33,228 nt of DNA. Source: Pseudomonas syringae (GTDB lineage: Bacteria > Pseudomonadota > Gammaproteobacteria > Pseudomonadales > Pseudomonadaceae). A program made the position numbers and the translations under genes. This document shows, piece after piece, positions 6,983-14,900 of the stretch. The DNA is taken from positions 1 through 33,228 of the forward strand of contig NZ_WKCB01000063.1 of the NCBI RefSeq assembly GCF_021606685.1. The letters run 5' to 3'. Under the pieces are notes generated by a model, which saw only the letters and a list, made by a program, of their open reading frames with translations, searched no databases and was not told where the DNA came from. Within the stretch, counting starts at the first letter, position 1. Each line of letters starts with the position of its first letter.

Positions 6983-9049
6983 ATGAAAAATAATAATAGC
7001 CTGCTACGCCACTTACCCTGGCTGGTGCTGGCAATCGTAGGAGCGTGCGCCCTGGGCGTAGTGGCCTTGCGCCGCGGCGAGGCGATCAACGCCTTGTGGA
7101 TTGTGGTCGCTGCGGTGGCCATTTATTTGGTCGCATACCGCTACTACAGTCTGTTCATCGCTAACAACGTGATGCAACTCGATCCACGGCGGGCCACCCC
7201 CGCAGTGCTCAACAATGACGGTCTGGACTATGTGCCGACCAACAAACATATCCTTTTCGGTCACCACTTTGCGGCGATTGCCGGTGCAGGCCCACTGGTT
7301 GGCCCGGTGCTGGCGGCGCAAATGGGTTACCTGCCCGGCACGCTCTGGCTGATTGCCGGCGTAGTGCTGGCCGGTGCGGTGCAGGACTTCATGATCCTGT
7401 TCCTGTCCACCCGTCGCAACGGCCGCTCCCTGGGGGACATGGTTCGCGAAGAGATGGGCCGCATTCCGGGGACCATCGCCCTGTTTGGCTGCTTCCTGAT
7501 CATGATCATCATCCTTGCGGTGCTGGCGCTGATCGTGGTCAAGGCCCTGGCCGAGAGCCCATGGGGCATCTTCACGGTGATGGCGACCATTCCGATCGCG
7601 ATGTTCATGGGCATCTACATGCGCTACATCCGCCCGGGCCGTATCGGCGAAATCTCGATCATCGGCGTGCTGTTGCTGCTGGGTTCGATCTGGCTGGGCG
7701 GGCAGATTGCCGCTGACCCGGTCTGGGCCAAGGCCTTTACCTTCACCGGCATCCAAATCACCTGGATGCTGATCGGCTACGGCTTCGTTGCGGCGGTACT
7801 GCCGGTGTGGCTGATCCTCGCACCGCGTGACTACCTCTCCACCTTCCTCAAAATCGGCACCATCATCGCCTTGGCCATCGGCATCCTGGTGACCATGCCC
7901 GACCTGAAAATGCCCGCGCTGACCCAGTTCATCGATGGCACCGGCCCGGTGTGGAAGGGCGGTCTGTTCCCGTTCCTGTTCATCACCATCGCCTGTGGCG
8001 CGGTCTCGGGCTTCCATGCGCTGATCTCCTCGGGCACCACGCCCAAGTTGCTCGCCAATGAAAGCCACGCCCGTTACATCGGTTACGGCGGCATGCTGAT
8101 GGAGTCGTTCGTGGCCATCATGGCGATGGTTGCCGCGTCGGTCATCGAGCCGGGCGTGTACTTCGCCATGAACAGCCCCGCCGCGATTGTCGGCACCGAC
8201 GTCGTCACCGTGGCCCAAACCGTCAGCAGCTGGGGCTTTGCGATTACGCCTGAAGCGCTGTCGGCGGTGGCCCATGACATCGGTGAAACCACCATCCTGG
8301 CGCGTGCCGGTGGTGCACCGACCCTGGCGGTCGGTATCGCGCAGATTCTGCACAGCGTACTGCCGGGTGAAAACACCATGGCGTTCTGGTACCACTTTGC
8401 AATCCTGTTCGAAGCGCTGTTCATCCTGACGGCAGTTGATGCCGGTACTCGTGCCGGTCGCTTCATGCTGCAAGACCTGTTGGGCTCCTTCGTACCGGCG
8501 CTGAAACGCACCGAGTCGTGGACCGCCAACCTGATCGCGACCGCCGGTTGCGTGGCCATGTGGGGTTACCTGCTGTACCAAGGCGTGATCGACCCACTGG
8601 GCGGCATCAACACCTTGTGGCCGCTGTTCGGTATCTCCAACCAGATGCTGGCGGGTATCGCGCTGATGCTGGCGACGGTTGTGCTGATCAAAATGAAACG
8701 CCAACGCTACATCTGGGTGACCATGCTGCCGGCTGTCTGGCTGCTGATCTGCACCACCACGGCGGGCTTCATCAAGCTGTTCGACGCTAACCCGGCGATC
8801 GGCTTCCTGTCCCTGGCCAAGAAGTACAGCGATGCCCTGGCAAACGGCCAGATCCTGGCCCCGGCCAAGAGCATCGACCAGATGCAGCACGTGATCTGGA
8901 ATGCCTACACCAACGCAACGCTGACGGCGCTGTTCCTGTTCGTGGTATTCAGCATCCTGTTCTATGCGCTCAAGGTTGGCATCGCCGCCTGGGGCAATAA
9001 AGAACGTACGGATAAAGAAGCCCCGTTCCAGGCTGTTCCGGACGCGTGA
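6983..9049 (+). CDS. cstA: CstA/BtsT-family carbon-starvation transporter (pyruvate/peptide)
   Basis: A 688-residue inner-membrane protein with many hydrophobic segments along its length (the first at about residues 9-30 and 37-52) and the conserved CstA core, for example FGHHFAAIAGAGPLVGPVLA and GFHALISSGTTPKLL. E. coli CstA and BtsT (YjiY) import pyruvate; CstA was first linked to peptide uptake. The downstream yjiX and yjiA genes match the E. coli btsT-yjiX-yjiA cluster, so BtsT-like pyruvate uptake is the likelier role. The ATG at 6983 gives the family length; an upstream in-frame TTG would add 39 unrelated residues. The Shine-Dalgarno is weak (GGAAT), and an A-rich Hfq/Crc-like motif follows the start codon, suggesting catabolite repression. 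Confidence 0.93.
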   Translation: MKNNNSLLRHLPWLVLAIVGACALGVVALRRGEAINALWIVVAAVAIYLVAYRYYSLFIANNVMQLDPRRATPAVLNNDGLDYVPTNKHILFGHHFAAIAGAGPLVGPVLAAQMGYLPGTLWLIAGVVLAGAVQDFMILFLSTRRNGRSLGDMVREEMGRIPGTIALFGCFLIMIIILAVLALIVVKALAESPWGIFTVMATIPIAMFMGIYMRYIRPGRIGEISIIGVLLLLGSIWLGGQIAADPVWAKAFTFTGIQITWMLIGYGFVAAVLPVWLILAPRDYLSTFLKIGTIIALAIGILVTMPDLKMPALTQFIDGTGPVWKGGLFPFLFITIACGAVSGFHALISSGTTPKLLANESHARYIGYGGMLMESFVAIMAMVAASVIEPGVYFAMNSPAAIVGTDVVTVAQTVSSWGFAITPEALSAVAHDIGETTILARAGGAPTLAVGIAQILHSVLPGENTMAFWYHFAILFEALFILTAVDAGTRAGRFMLQDLLGSFVPALKRTESWTANLIATAGCVAMWGYLLYQGVIDPLGGINTLWPLFGISNQMLAGIALMLATVVLIKMKRQRYIWVTMLPAVWLLICTTTAGFIKLFDANPAIGFLSLAKKYSDALANGQILAPAKSIDQMQHVIWNAYTNATLTALFLFVVFSILFYALKVGIAAWGNKERTDKEAPFQAVPDA
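6986..6998 (+). promoter_or_regulatory. Candidate Hfq/Crc catabolite-repression (CA) motif at the cstA start
   Basis: Directly after the ATG the mRNA reads AAAAATAATAATA, which contains AATAATAA (6989-6996), a match to the AANAANAA motif bound by Hfq with Crc in Pseudomonas. Overlap with the ribosome-binding window is where such sites repress translation. The motif match is seen; function is inferred. Confidence 0.55.
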
Positions 9050-9064
9050 TCGAGGGTTGCAACC

Positions 9065-9262
9065 ATGTTCAATGACATCAGTCGCCTCGGTAAATACCTC
9101 GGTCAGGCCGCGCGCCTGATGGTCGGCATGCCCGACTACGACACCTACGTCGAGCATATGCAAACCAAACACCCGGACAAGCCGGTGATGGACTACAAGG
9201 CGTTCTTCCGGGAACGCCAGGAAGCCCGTTACGGCGGCAAGGGTGGGCCCAAGTGCTGCTGA
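9065..9262 (+). CDS. yjiX: YbdD/YjiX (DUF466) small protein
   Basis: A 65-residue protein of the YbdD/YjiX family that follows cstA or btsT genes in proteobacteria. The family signature is clear: MVGMPDYDTYVEHM, then HPDKPVMDYKAFF and RERQEARYGG, with a terminal CC. It begins 15 bp after cstA, preceded by GAGGGTTGCAACC, and is surely cotranscribed. Its molecular role is unknown; it may modulate the transporter. A REPIN begins 29 bp after its stop. Confidence 0.93.
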   Translation: MFNDISRLGKYLGQAARLMVGMPDYDTYVEHMQTKHPDKPVMDYKAFFRERQEARYGGKGGPKCC

Positions 9263-9291
9263 CCCGGTAACCTGGGTTTGCGGTGATCCCT

Positions 9292-9379
9292 TGTGGGAGG
9301 GGGCTTGCTCCCGATAGCAGTGTGTCAGTGACATGCAAGTGCCTGACACACTGCTATCGGGAGCAAGCCCCCTCCCACA
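9292..9379. repeat. REPIN with perfect 37-bp arms inside the cstA-yjiX-yjiA cluster
   Basis: The left arm 9292-9328 (beginning TGTGGGAGGGGGCTTGC) is the exact reverse complement of the right arm 9343-9379, with a 14-nt loop. No mismatch was found over 37 bp, unlike the other REPINs here. It lies between yjiX and yjiA on the same strand, so the RNA would form a very stable stem separating the cistrons. Confidence 0.96.
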
Positions 9380-9410
9380 TTTGTTTCTGTGTTGCTTCAA
9401 GGAGAATATT

Positions 9411-10370
9411 TTGTCCTCTCCCATCCCCGTCACCATCCTGAGCGGCTTTCTTGGCGCCGGTAAAACCACCTTGCTGCGCCACCTGCTCAAAGCCGAGCAC
9501 GGCCTGAAAATCGCCGTGATCGAAAACGAATTCAGTGACGCCGGTATCGACACCCAGCTATTGGGCGCCGAGCCGGTGCAAGTCATGACCCTGTCCAATG
9601 GCTGCGTGTGCTGCACCATCCACACCGACCTGACCAAGGCCCTCTACCTGCTGCTGGAACGCCTGGACAGCGGTGAGATCGCCTTCGACCGCCTGGTGAT
9701 CGAGTGCACTGGCCTGGCCGACCCGGCGCCGGTGGCCCAGACCTTTTTTATCGACGAGGACCTGCGCGAGCGCTACATCCTCGACGGCATCATCACGCTG
9801 GTGGACGCGGCCCACGCCGAACATCACCTGACCCAGACCATCGCCCAGGCGCAGATTGGCTTTGCCGACCGCCTGCTGGTGAGCAAGCGCGACCTGGTGG
9901 ACGCCGCGACCTTCGACGCACTCAGCGAACGGCTCACGCGCATCAACCGCCGCGCGCCGATTCGCGTGGTCGACCATGGCGCCATCGACCTGGCCGAGCT
10001 GCTCGACGTGCGTGGCTTCAACCTCAACGCCGGCATGAGCCTGCGCCCGGTCAGCGCTGCGCCAAGCGTCGACCGCATTTCCAGCCTGGTACTGCGCACC
10101 GACCAGCCGCTGGATATCGACCGTCTCAGCGAGTTCATGAACGAGCTGCTCGAAGACCACGGCAAGCAACTGCTGCGCTACAAGGGCGTGTTGAACATTG
10201 CTGGCGAAGACCGGCGGATGGTGTTCCAGGGGGTGCTGAAGCTTTACGGTTTCGACTGGGATACCGAATGGGCCGAGGGCGAGGCACGGGAAAGTGTGAT
10301 TGTGTTTATTGCCGACGAATTGCCGGAAGACAAAATTCGCGAAGGCTTTGCCAAGGTCTATCAACCCTGA
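9411..10370 (+). CDS. yjiA: CobW/COG0523 (YjiA-type) G3E metallo-GTPase
   Basis: A 319-residue cytosolic GTPase of the G3E family, whose members bind transition metals and act in metal or cofactor delivery. It has Walker A GFLGAGKT (12-19), the metal-binding CVCC (65-68, CxCC motif), and SKRD in the G4 position. The C-terminal CobW domain contains YKGVLNIAGEDRRMVFQGV. The start chosen is TTG at 9411, preceded by AAGGAG and giving MSSPIPVTILSGF, the normal N-terminus. An upstream ATG in frame lies inside the REPIN and would add a REP-encoded peptide (SGASPLPH), so it is rejected. Clustering with cstA and yjiX mirrors E. coli. The metal is not evident; there is no long His-rich stretch. Confidence 0.92.
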   Translation: MSSPIPVTILSGFLGAGKTTLLRHLLKAEHGLKIAVIENEFSDAGIDTQLLGAEPVQVMTLSNGCVCCTIHTDLTKALYLLLERLDSGEIAFDRLVIECTGLADPAPVAQTFFIDEDLRERYILDGIITLVDAAHAEHHLTQTIAQAQIGFADRLLVSKRDLVDAATFDALSERLTRINRRAPIRVVDHGAIDLAELLDVRGFNLNAGMSLRPVSAAPSVDRISSLVLRTDQPLDIDRLSEFMNELLEDHGKQLLRYKGVLNIAGEDRRMVFQGVLKLYGFDWDTEWAEGEARESVIVFIADELPEDKIREGFAKVYQP

Positions 10371-10392
10371 CCTGACTTGAAACGCAATCAAA

Positions 10393-10481
10393 TGTGGGAG
10401 GGGGCTTGCCCCCGATGGCAGTACATCAGGCACAGATGGGCTGGCTGAACCACTGCTATCGGGGGCAAGCCCCCTCCCACA
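10393..10481. repeat. REPIN between yjiA and glyA
   Basis: Inverted REP pair: TGTGGGAGGGGGCTTGC at the left end and its complement at the right, with arms of about 30 bp containing one G/T difference and a diverged loop. It lies just after the yjiA stop and before the shared terminator, in a convergent intergenic gap. It is the third REPIN in 4.2 kb. Confidence 0.95.
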
Positions 10482-10513
10482 ATTAACTGTATTTCAAATT
10501 GGAATTGGCATAA

Positions 10514-10541
10514 AAAAGCCCGGCTCAAGAGCCGGGCTTTT
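10514..10541. terminator. Bidirectional terminator between yjiA and glyA
   Basis: AAAAGCCCGGCT (10514-10525) pairs with AGCCGGGCTTTT (10530-10541) around a 4-nt loop, with A and T runs on both sides. It lies 17 bp from the end of glyA (-) and serves both convergent genes. Confidence 0.93.
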
Positions 10542-10558
10542 CATTCAAGCAACTGCAA

Positions 10559-11812
10559 TCAAGCGCCGTACACCGGCAGCTTCTTGCAGATGGCCTTGAC
10601 CTTCTCACGGACCGCGTCGATCACGGCTTCGTTGTTCAGGTCAGCCAGGATGTCGCAGATCCAGCCGGCCAGTTCCTTGCACTCTGCTTCTTTAAAACCA
10701 CGAGTGGTCACAGCCGGGGTGCCGAAGCGCAGGCCGGAAGTGACGAACGGCGAGCGTGGGTCGTTCGGCACGGAGTTTTTGTTCACGGTGATGAAGGCTT
10801 TGCCCAGGGCAGCGTCAGCATCTTTGCCGGAAATGTCCTGCTTGATCAGCGACAGCAGGAACAGGTGGTTTTCAGTACCGCCGGACACCACGTCAAAGCC
10901 GCGCTCGATAAACACGCTGGCCATGGTCTGGGCGTTTTTCACCACTTGTTGCTGGTAGGTCTTGAACTCAGGCTGCAGGGCTTCCTTGAAGCAGATCGCT
11001 TTAGCGGCAATCACGTGCTCCAGTGGGCCACCCTGGGCACCCGGGAATACTGCGGAGTTCAGCTTCTTCTCGATCTCGGCGTTGGCGCGAGCCAGGATCA
11101 GGCCGCCACGTGGACCGCGCAGGGTCTTGTGGGTAGTGGTGGTCACCACGTCAGCGAACGGCACCGGGTTCGGGTAGACGCCAGCGGCGACCAGACCGGC
11201 TACGTGAGCCATGTCCACGAACAGGTAAGCGCCAACCTTGTCGGCGATTTCGCGGAAGCGTGGGAAGTCCAGGATCTGCGAGTAAGCAGAGAAACCGGCC
11301 ACGATCATTTTTGGCTTGTGTTCAACCGCCAGGCGCTCGACTTCGTCGTAGTCGATCAGGCCGTTGGCATCGATACCGTATTGAACGGCGTTGTACAGCT
11401 TGCCGGAGGACGAAACGCTGGCGCCGTGGGTCAGGTGACCGCCGTGGGCCAGGCTCATGCCCAGGATGGTGTCGCCGCCTTGCAGCAGGGCCAGGTACAC
11501 GGCGCTGTTGGCTTGGGAACCGGCGTGCGGCTGAACGTTGGCGTAATCGGCGCCGAACAGTTCTTTAGCGCGATCAATAGCAAGCTGCTCAACCACGTCG
11601 ACGTATTCGCAACCGCCGTAGTAGCGCTTGCCTGGGTAGCCTTCGGCGTACTTGTTGGTCAGAACCGAACCTTGAGCCTCCATGACCGCAGGGCTGGTGT
11701 AGTTTTCCGAAGCGATCAGCTCAATGTGCTCTTCCTGGCGCACGGCTTCTTGCTCCATGGCGGCAAAGAGATCGGCGTCGTACTTGGCAATAGTCAAATC
11801 ACGGCTGAACAT
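10559..11812 (-). CDS. glyA: Serine hydroxymethyltransferase GlyA
   Basis: A PLP enzyme converting serine and tetrahydrofolate to glycine and 5,10-methylene-THF, the main source of one-carbon units. The ATG at 11812 gives 417 residues, the usual length, and is preceded by TTGAGGACCGCC; the ATG 12 nt further upstream is rejected. Diagnostic motifs are ELIASENYTSPAVMEAQGS near residues 31-49, YPGKRYYGG (59-67), and the PLP-lysine K229 in VVTTTTHKTLRGPRGG. Pseudomonads often carry more than one glyA; the copy next to morA corresponds to glyA3 of P. aeruginosa by position. It lies downstream of morA on the same strand, 152 bp away, and probably has its own promoter. No glycine riboswitch was recognised. 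Confidence 0.97.
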   Translation of the reverse strand: MFSRDLTIAKYDADLFAAMEQEAVRQEEHIELIASENYTSPAVMEAQGSVLTNKYAEGYPGKRYYGGCEYVDVVEQLAIDRAKELFGADYANVQPHAGSQANSAVYLALLQGGDTILGMSLAHGGHLTHGASVSSSGKLYNAVQYGIDANGLIDYDEVERLAVEHKPKMIVAGFSAYSQILDFPRFREIADKVGAYLFVDMAHVAGLVAAGVYPNPVPFADVVTTTTHKTLRGPRGGLILARANAEIEKKLNSAVFPGAQGGPLEHVIAAKAICFKEALQPEFKTYQQQVVKNAQTMASVFIERGFDVVSGGTENHLFLLSLIKQDISGKDADAALGKAFITVNKNSVPNDPRSPFVTSGLRFGTPAVTTRGFKEAECKELAGWICDILADLNNEAVIDAVREKVKAICKKLPVYGA

Positions 11813-11848
11813 GGCGGTCCTCAAGGATCGGGGGCAGAAAAGGAGGGC

Positions 11849-11866
11849 ATTCTAACCCAATGGGTT
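11849..11866 (-). promoter_or_regulatory. Candidate glyA promoter -10 with overlapping palindrome
   Basis: On the minus strand TAGAAT (11854-11849) resembles a -10 box 37 nt upstream of the glyA start. It overlaps a perfect 13-bp palindrome, AACCCA-A-TGGGTT (11854-11866 on +), which could be an operator. No good -35 was found, so this is tentative. Confidence 0.35.
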
Positions 11867-11950
11867 TTAGATGGCATATGAAAGGACATCATGTCGCGGA
11901 CAAGCGGGGCTCATCTGGAACTCAGCGGTTGTTTTTGGGGTGAGCAGATC

Positions 11951-11965
11951 GTGGCGAGCGGGCTT
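11951..11965. repeat. Solitary REP head fragment abutting the morA stop
   Basis: GTGGCGAGCGGGCTT matches the first 15 bases of the REP pairs at 20496 and 27333. It runs up to the first base of the morA stop codon (11965-11967 on +). The rest of a REP is missing, so it is a remnant or a half element. Confidence 0.75.
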
Positions 11966-14900
11966 CAGTCAAACATGAACAGGGCATCATTACTGAACTG
12001 CGCCTCGAACCGATTCGCCGGCATTGGCCGCCCGAACAGGTAACCCTGCACCTCATCGCAGCCATGCTCGCGCAGGAAGTCCAGCTGCTCATGGGTTTCC
12101 ACGCCCTCGGCGATCACCGCCAGGTTGAGGCTATGGGCCATGGCGATAATCGCGCGGGCGATCTGCGCGTCCTGTTCGCCTGACGGCAGGCCGTCGACGA
12201 AGGTACGGTCGATTTTCAGCACGTCGATGGGGAATTGCTTGAGGTAGTTGAGCGACGAGTAACCGGTGCCAAAGTCGTCCACCGCAATGCTCAGGCCCAG
12301 GTTCTTGAGGCTGTCGAGGATATGCAGGGCTTCGTTGACTTCGCGCATCAGGATACTTTCGGTCAGCTCCAGCTCCAGGCACGCCGGCGGCAGGCCAGTG
12401 TCTTCGAGGATGGTGGCGATGCGCGTACCCAACTGCCCATCGGAGAACTGCCTGGCGGAGATATTCACCGAAACCTTGGGCACGCGTACTTTGTTCTGGT
12501 GCCAGGTCTTGAGCTGGCGGCAGGCCTCACTGATCACCCAGTCGCCCACGTCCACCACCAGCCCCAACTCCTCCAGCACCGGGATAAAGTCCCCCGGCGG
12601 CACCAGCCCGCGACGCGGGTGGCGCCAGCGCAGCAAGGCTTCGGCGCCGGTCAGGCGTTTACCGTCGCCGCTGAACTGCGGTTGGTAATAGAGCACGAAT
12701 TCGTTCTGGTCCAGGGCGTGGCGCAGGTCGCTTTCCAGCTCCAGGCGCTCCAGGGCGCTGGCGTTCATGTCGGCCTGGTAGAACTGGAAGTTGTTCTTGC
12801 CGCGCTCCTTGGCGTGATACATCGCCGTGTCGGCGTTTTTCATCAACTGGCTCAGCTCGTTGCCGTCCTGGGGGCTGAGGGCGATGCCGATACTGGCGGT
12901 CACAAAGAACTCGCGGCCCTCGAGTACAAACGGTTTCACCAGGCTGGCGAGAATTTGCTCGGCCACGTGAATCGCACGGTTCAGCGCCATTTCACGGCTG
13001 ACCCGCGGTTGCAGCAGCAGCGTGAACTCGTCGCCACCCATGCGCGCCACGGTGTCGTCTTCGGCCACGCAGCCCAGCAGGCGGGTGGCCATTTCCTTGA
13101 GCATGCGGTCGCCGGCAGCGTGGCCCAGGGAGTCGTTGATCGGCTTGAAGCGGTCGAGGTCGAGGAACATCAGCACCACCCACGACTTCTGCCGTTCGGC
13201 CGACTGCAGCGCCGTGTGCAAGCGGTCCTGGAACAGCGTGCGGTTGGGCAGGTGGGTCAGGGCGTCGTAGTAGGCCAGGCGGTGGATGCGCTGCTCGCTG
13301 GCCTTGCGCTCGCTGATATCGCTGAAGAAACACACGTAGCTGGCCAGGTCGCCTTCATCGTCGAACACGGCGGTAATGCCGACCCAGGCCGGGTAATGCT
13401 CGCCGCTGCGGCGCTTGAGCCACACTTCGCCTTCCCAGGTGCTGTGCTGATGCAGTTGCTTGAGCACATAGCGCAGGTGGGCTTCCTGCTGTTCGTCGAC
13501 GGTGAGCATGTTCGGCAGTTGGTCGAGTACGTCGCTGACCGCGTACCCGCTGACCCGGCTGAACGCCTCGTTGGCCTGCACGATATAGCCGGCCGGGTCG
13601 GTGATCAGGATCGCCGACGTGGAGTGCTCGAATACCGTGGCCGCCATGCGCAGGTCTTTTTCGGCGCGGCGTTGCTGGCTGATATCACGGCCCACGCCGA
13701 GGATGCCCTCGAACGCGCCGTGTTCGTCCCACACCAGCACCACGCGCAGCTCGATCGGCACTTTACGGCCGTCGGCGCGCAGGCAGTCGAACAGGAACAG
13801 CTGGGTTTGAATGTCATCGCGCAGCCTGTTCAGTGCCTCGGGATCAGCCAGCGCGCGGCTGACCTGTTCCACCAGGCTGTAAATCCCGGCCAGTTGCTGC
13901 GGGTTGGCAATAATTGACTGCCAGCCATTCTTGAACACCCAGTCCACGTCGTAACCCAGTACGGCGCTCACCGATGGGCTGATGTAATTAAGCGCAAGCT
14001 GGCTGTCGGTGGAACAGATCACGTCGCTGATGCTTTCGGCCAGCATGCGGTAGCGCTGCTCGCTGTCGCGCAGGGATTCGCTGGCCTCGATCTGGTCGGT
14101 GATGTCCTTGGCCACGCCGATGATCCGCGTGACCTGGCTGCTTTTGTCCCGTGCCAGCGCCTGCTCGCGGATATCAAAGCGCCGCCACTGGTTATTGCGA
14201 TGGCGGAAGCGCAACTGGCATTGCAGTTGGGTGGTGTAGCCGGTTGCGCGTTGTTGCTGGCGCAAGTCGTGGTAATGCTCGGCGTCCTCGGGGTGCAGCA
14301 GGATTTCCCAGAAGTACTCGCCCATTTGCTGCAGTTCGGCTTTGTTGTAGCCCAGGGTGTGGCCCAGATGGTGGTTGCTGAAAATCATCCGCTGGCTGAT
14401 CACATCCTGCACATACAGGTGGTCGGGCACGGTGCGCACCACGTCCGACCAGAAACTCTCGCGTTCCACCAGCGACAGCTCGATCAGCTTGCGGCTGGTG
14501 ATATCGCTGATGCTGAGGATCACCGCCTTGAAGTCATCCTGCTGCTCAGGCAGGCGCATTACCAGCCATAGGTATTGTTCGCTGCCGGCCACGTCCTTGA
14601 GCTGGATTTCCAGCTCCAACTGGCTCTGCTGGGTGAGAACGGCTTCGAGCACCTGGTAGCCGATGGACGTTGCGTTGCGCGGGCAGTCATCGATCAGCCG
14701 CTCCCACGCTTGCTCGCACGAGCCCACGTTCAACAGGCTCACCGCCACCTGGTTGACCTCGGTGATGCGCAGCTCCTTGAGCAATTGCTGGCGCTCCACC
14801 GGGTTGTCGTGCAGCCAGGCCTGCAATTGCTCGCGGGTCTGCAGGCGTGCCCTGTCGAAGAACGCATTCAGGCCCGACAGGTCAAGCACGCACAGGGCCA

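Noticed and set aside
7013..9637. Very long antisense ORF (874 codons) opposite cstA and yjiX
   Set aside because: It is the mirror of high-GC codon bias in real + strand genes with family-level matches; its product is low-complexity, rich in H, Q, R and D, with no recognisable domain.
11813..11964. Glycine riboswitch upstream of glyA
   Set aside because: The 152-bp gap is too short for a tandem glycine aptamer plus expression platform and no aptamer core is seen.
12235..13917. Antisense ORF (560 codons) inside morA, and another (2804-4183) opposite katB
   Set aside because: Both lie over genes with intact catalytic motifs and give compositionally odd proteins without homology.
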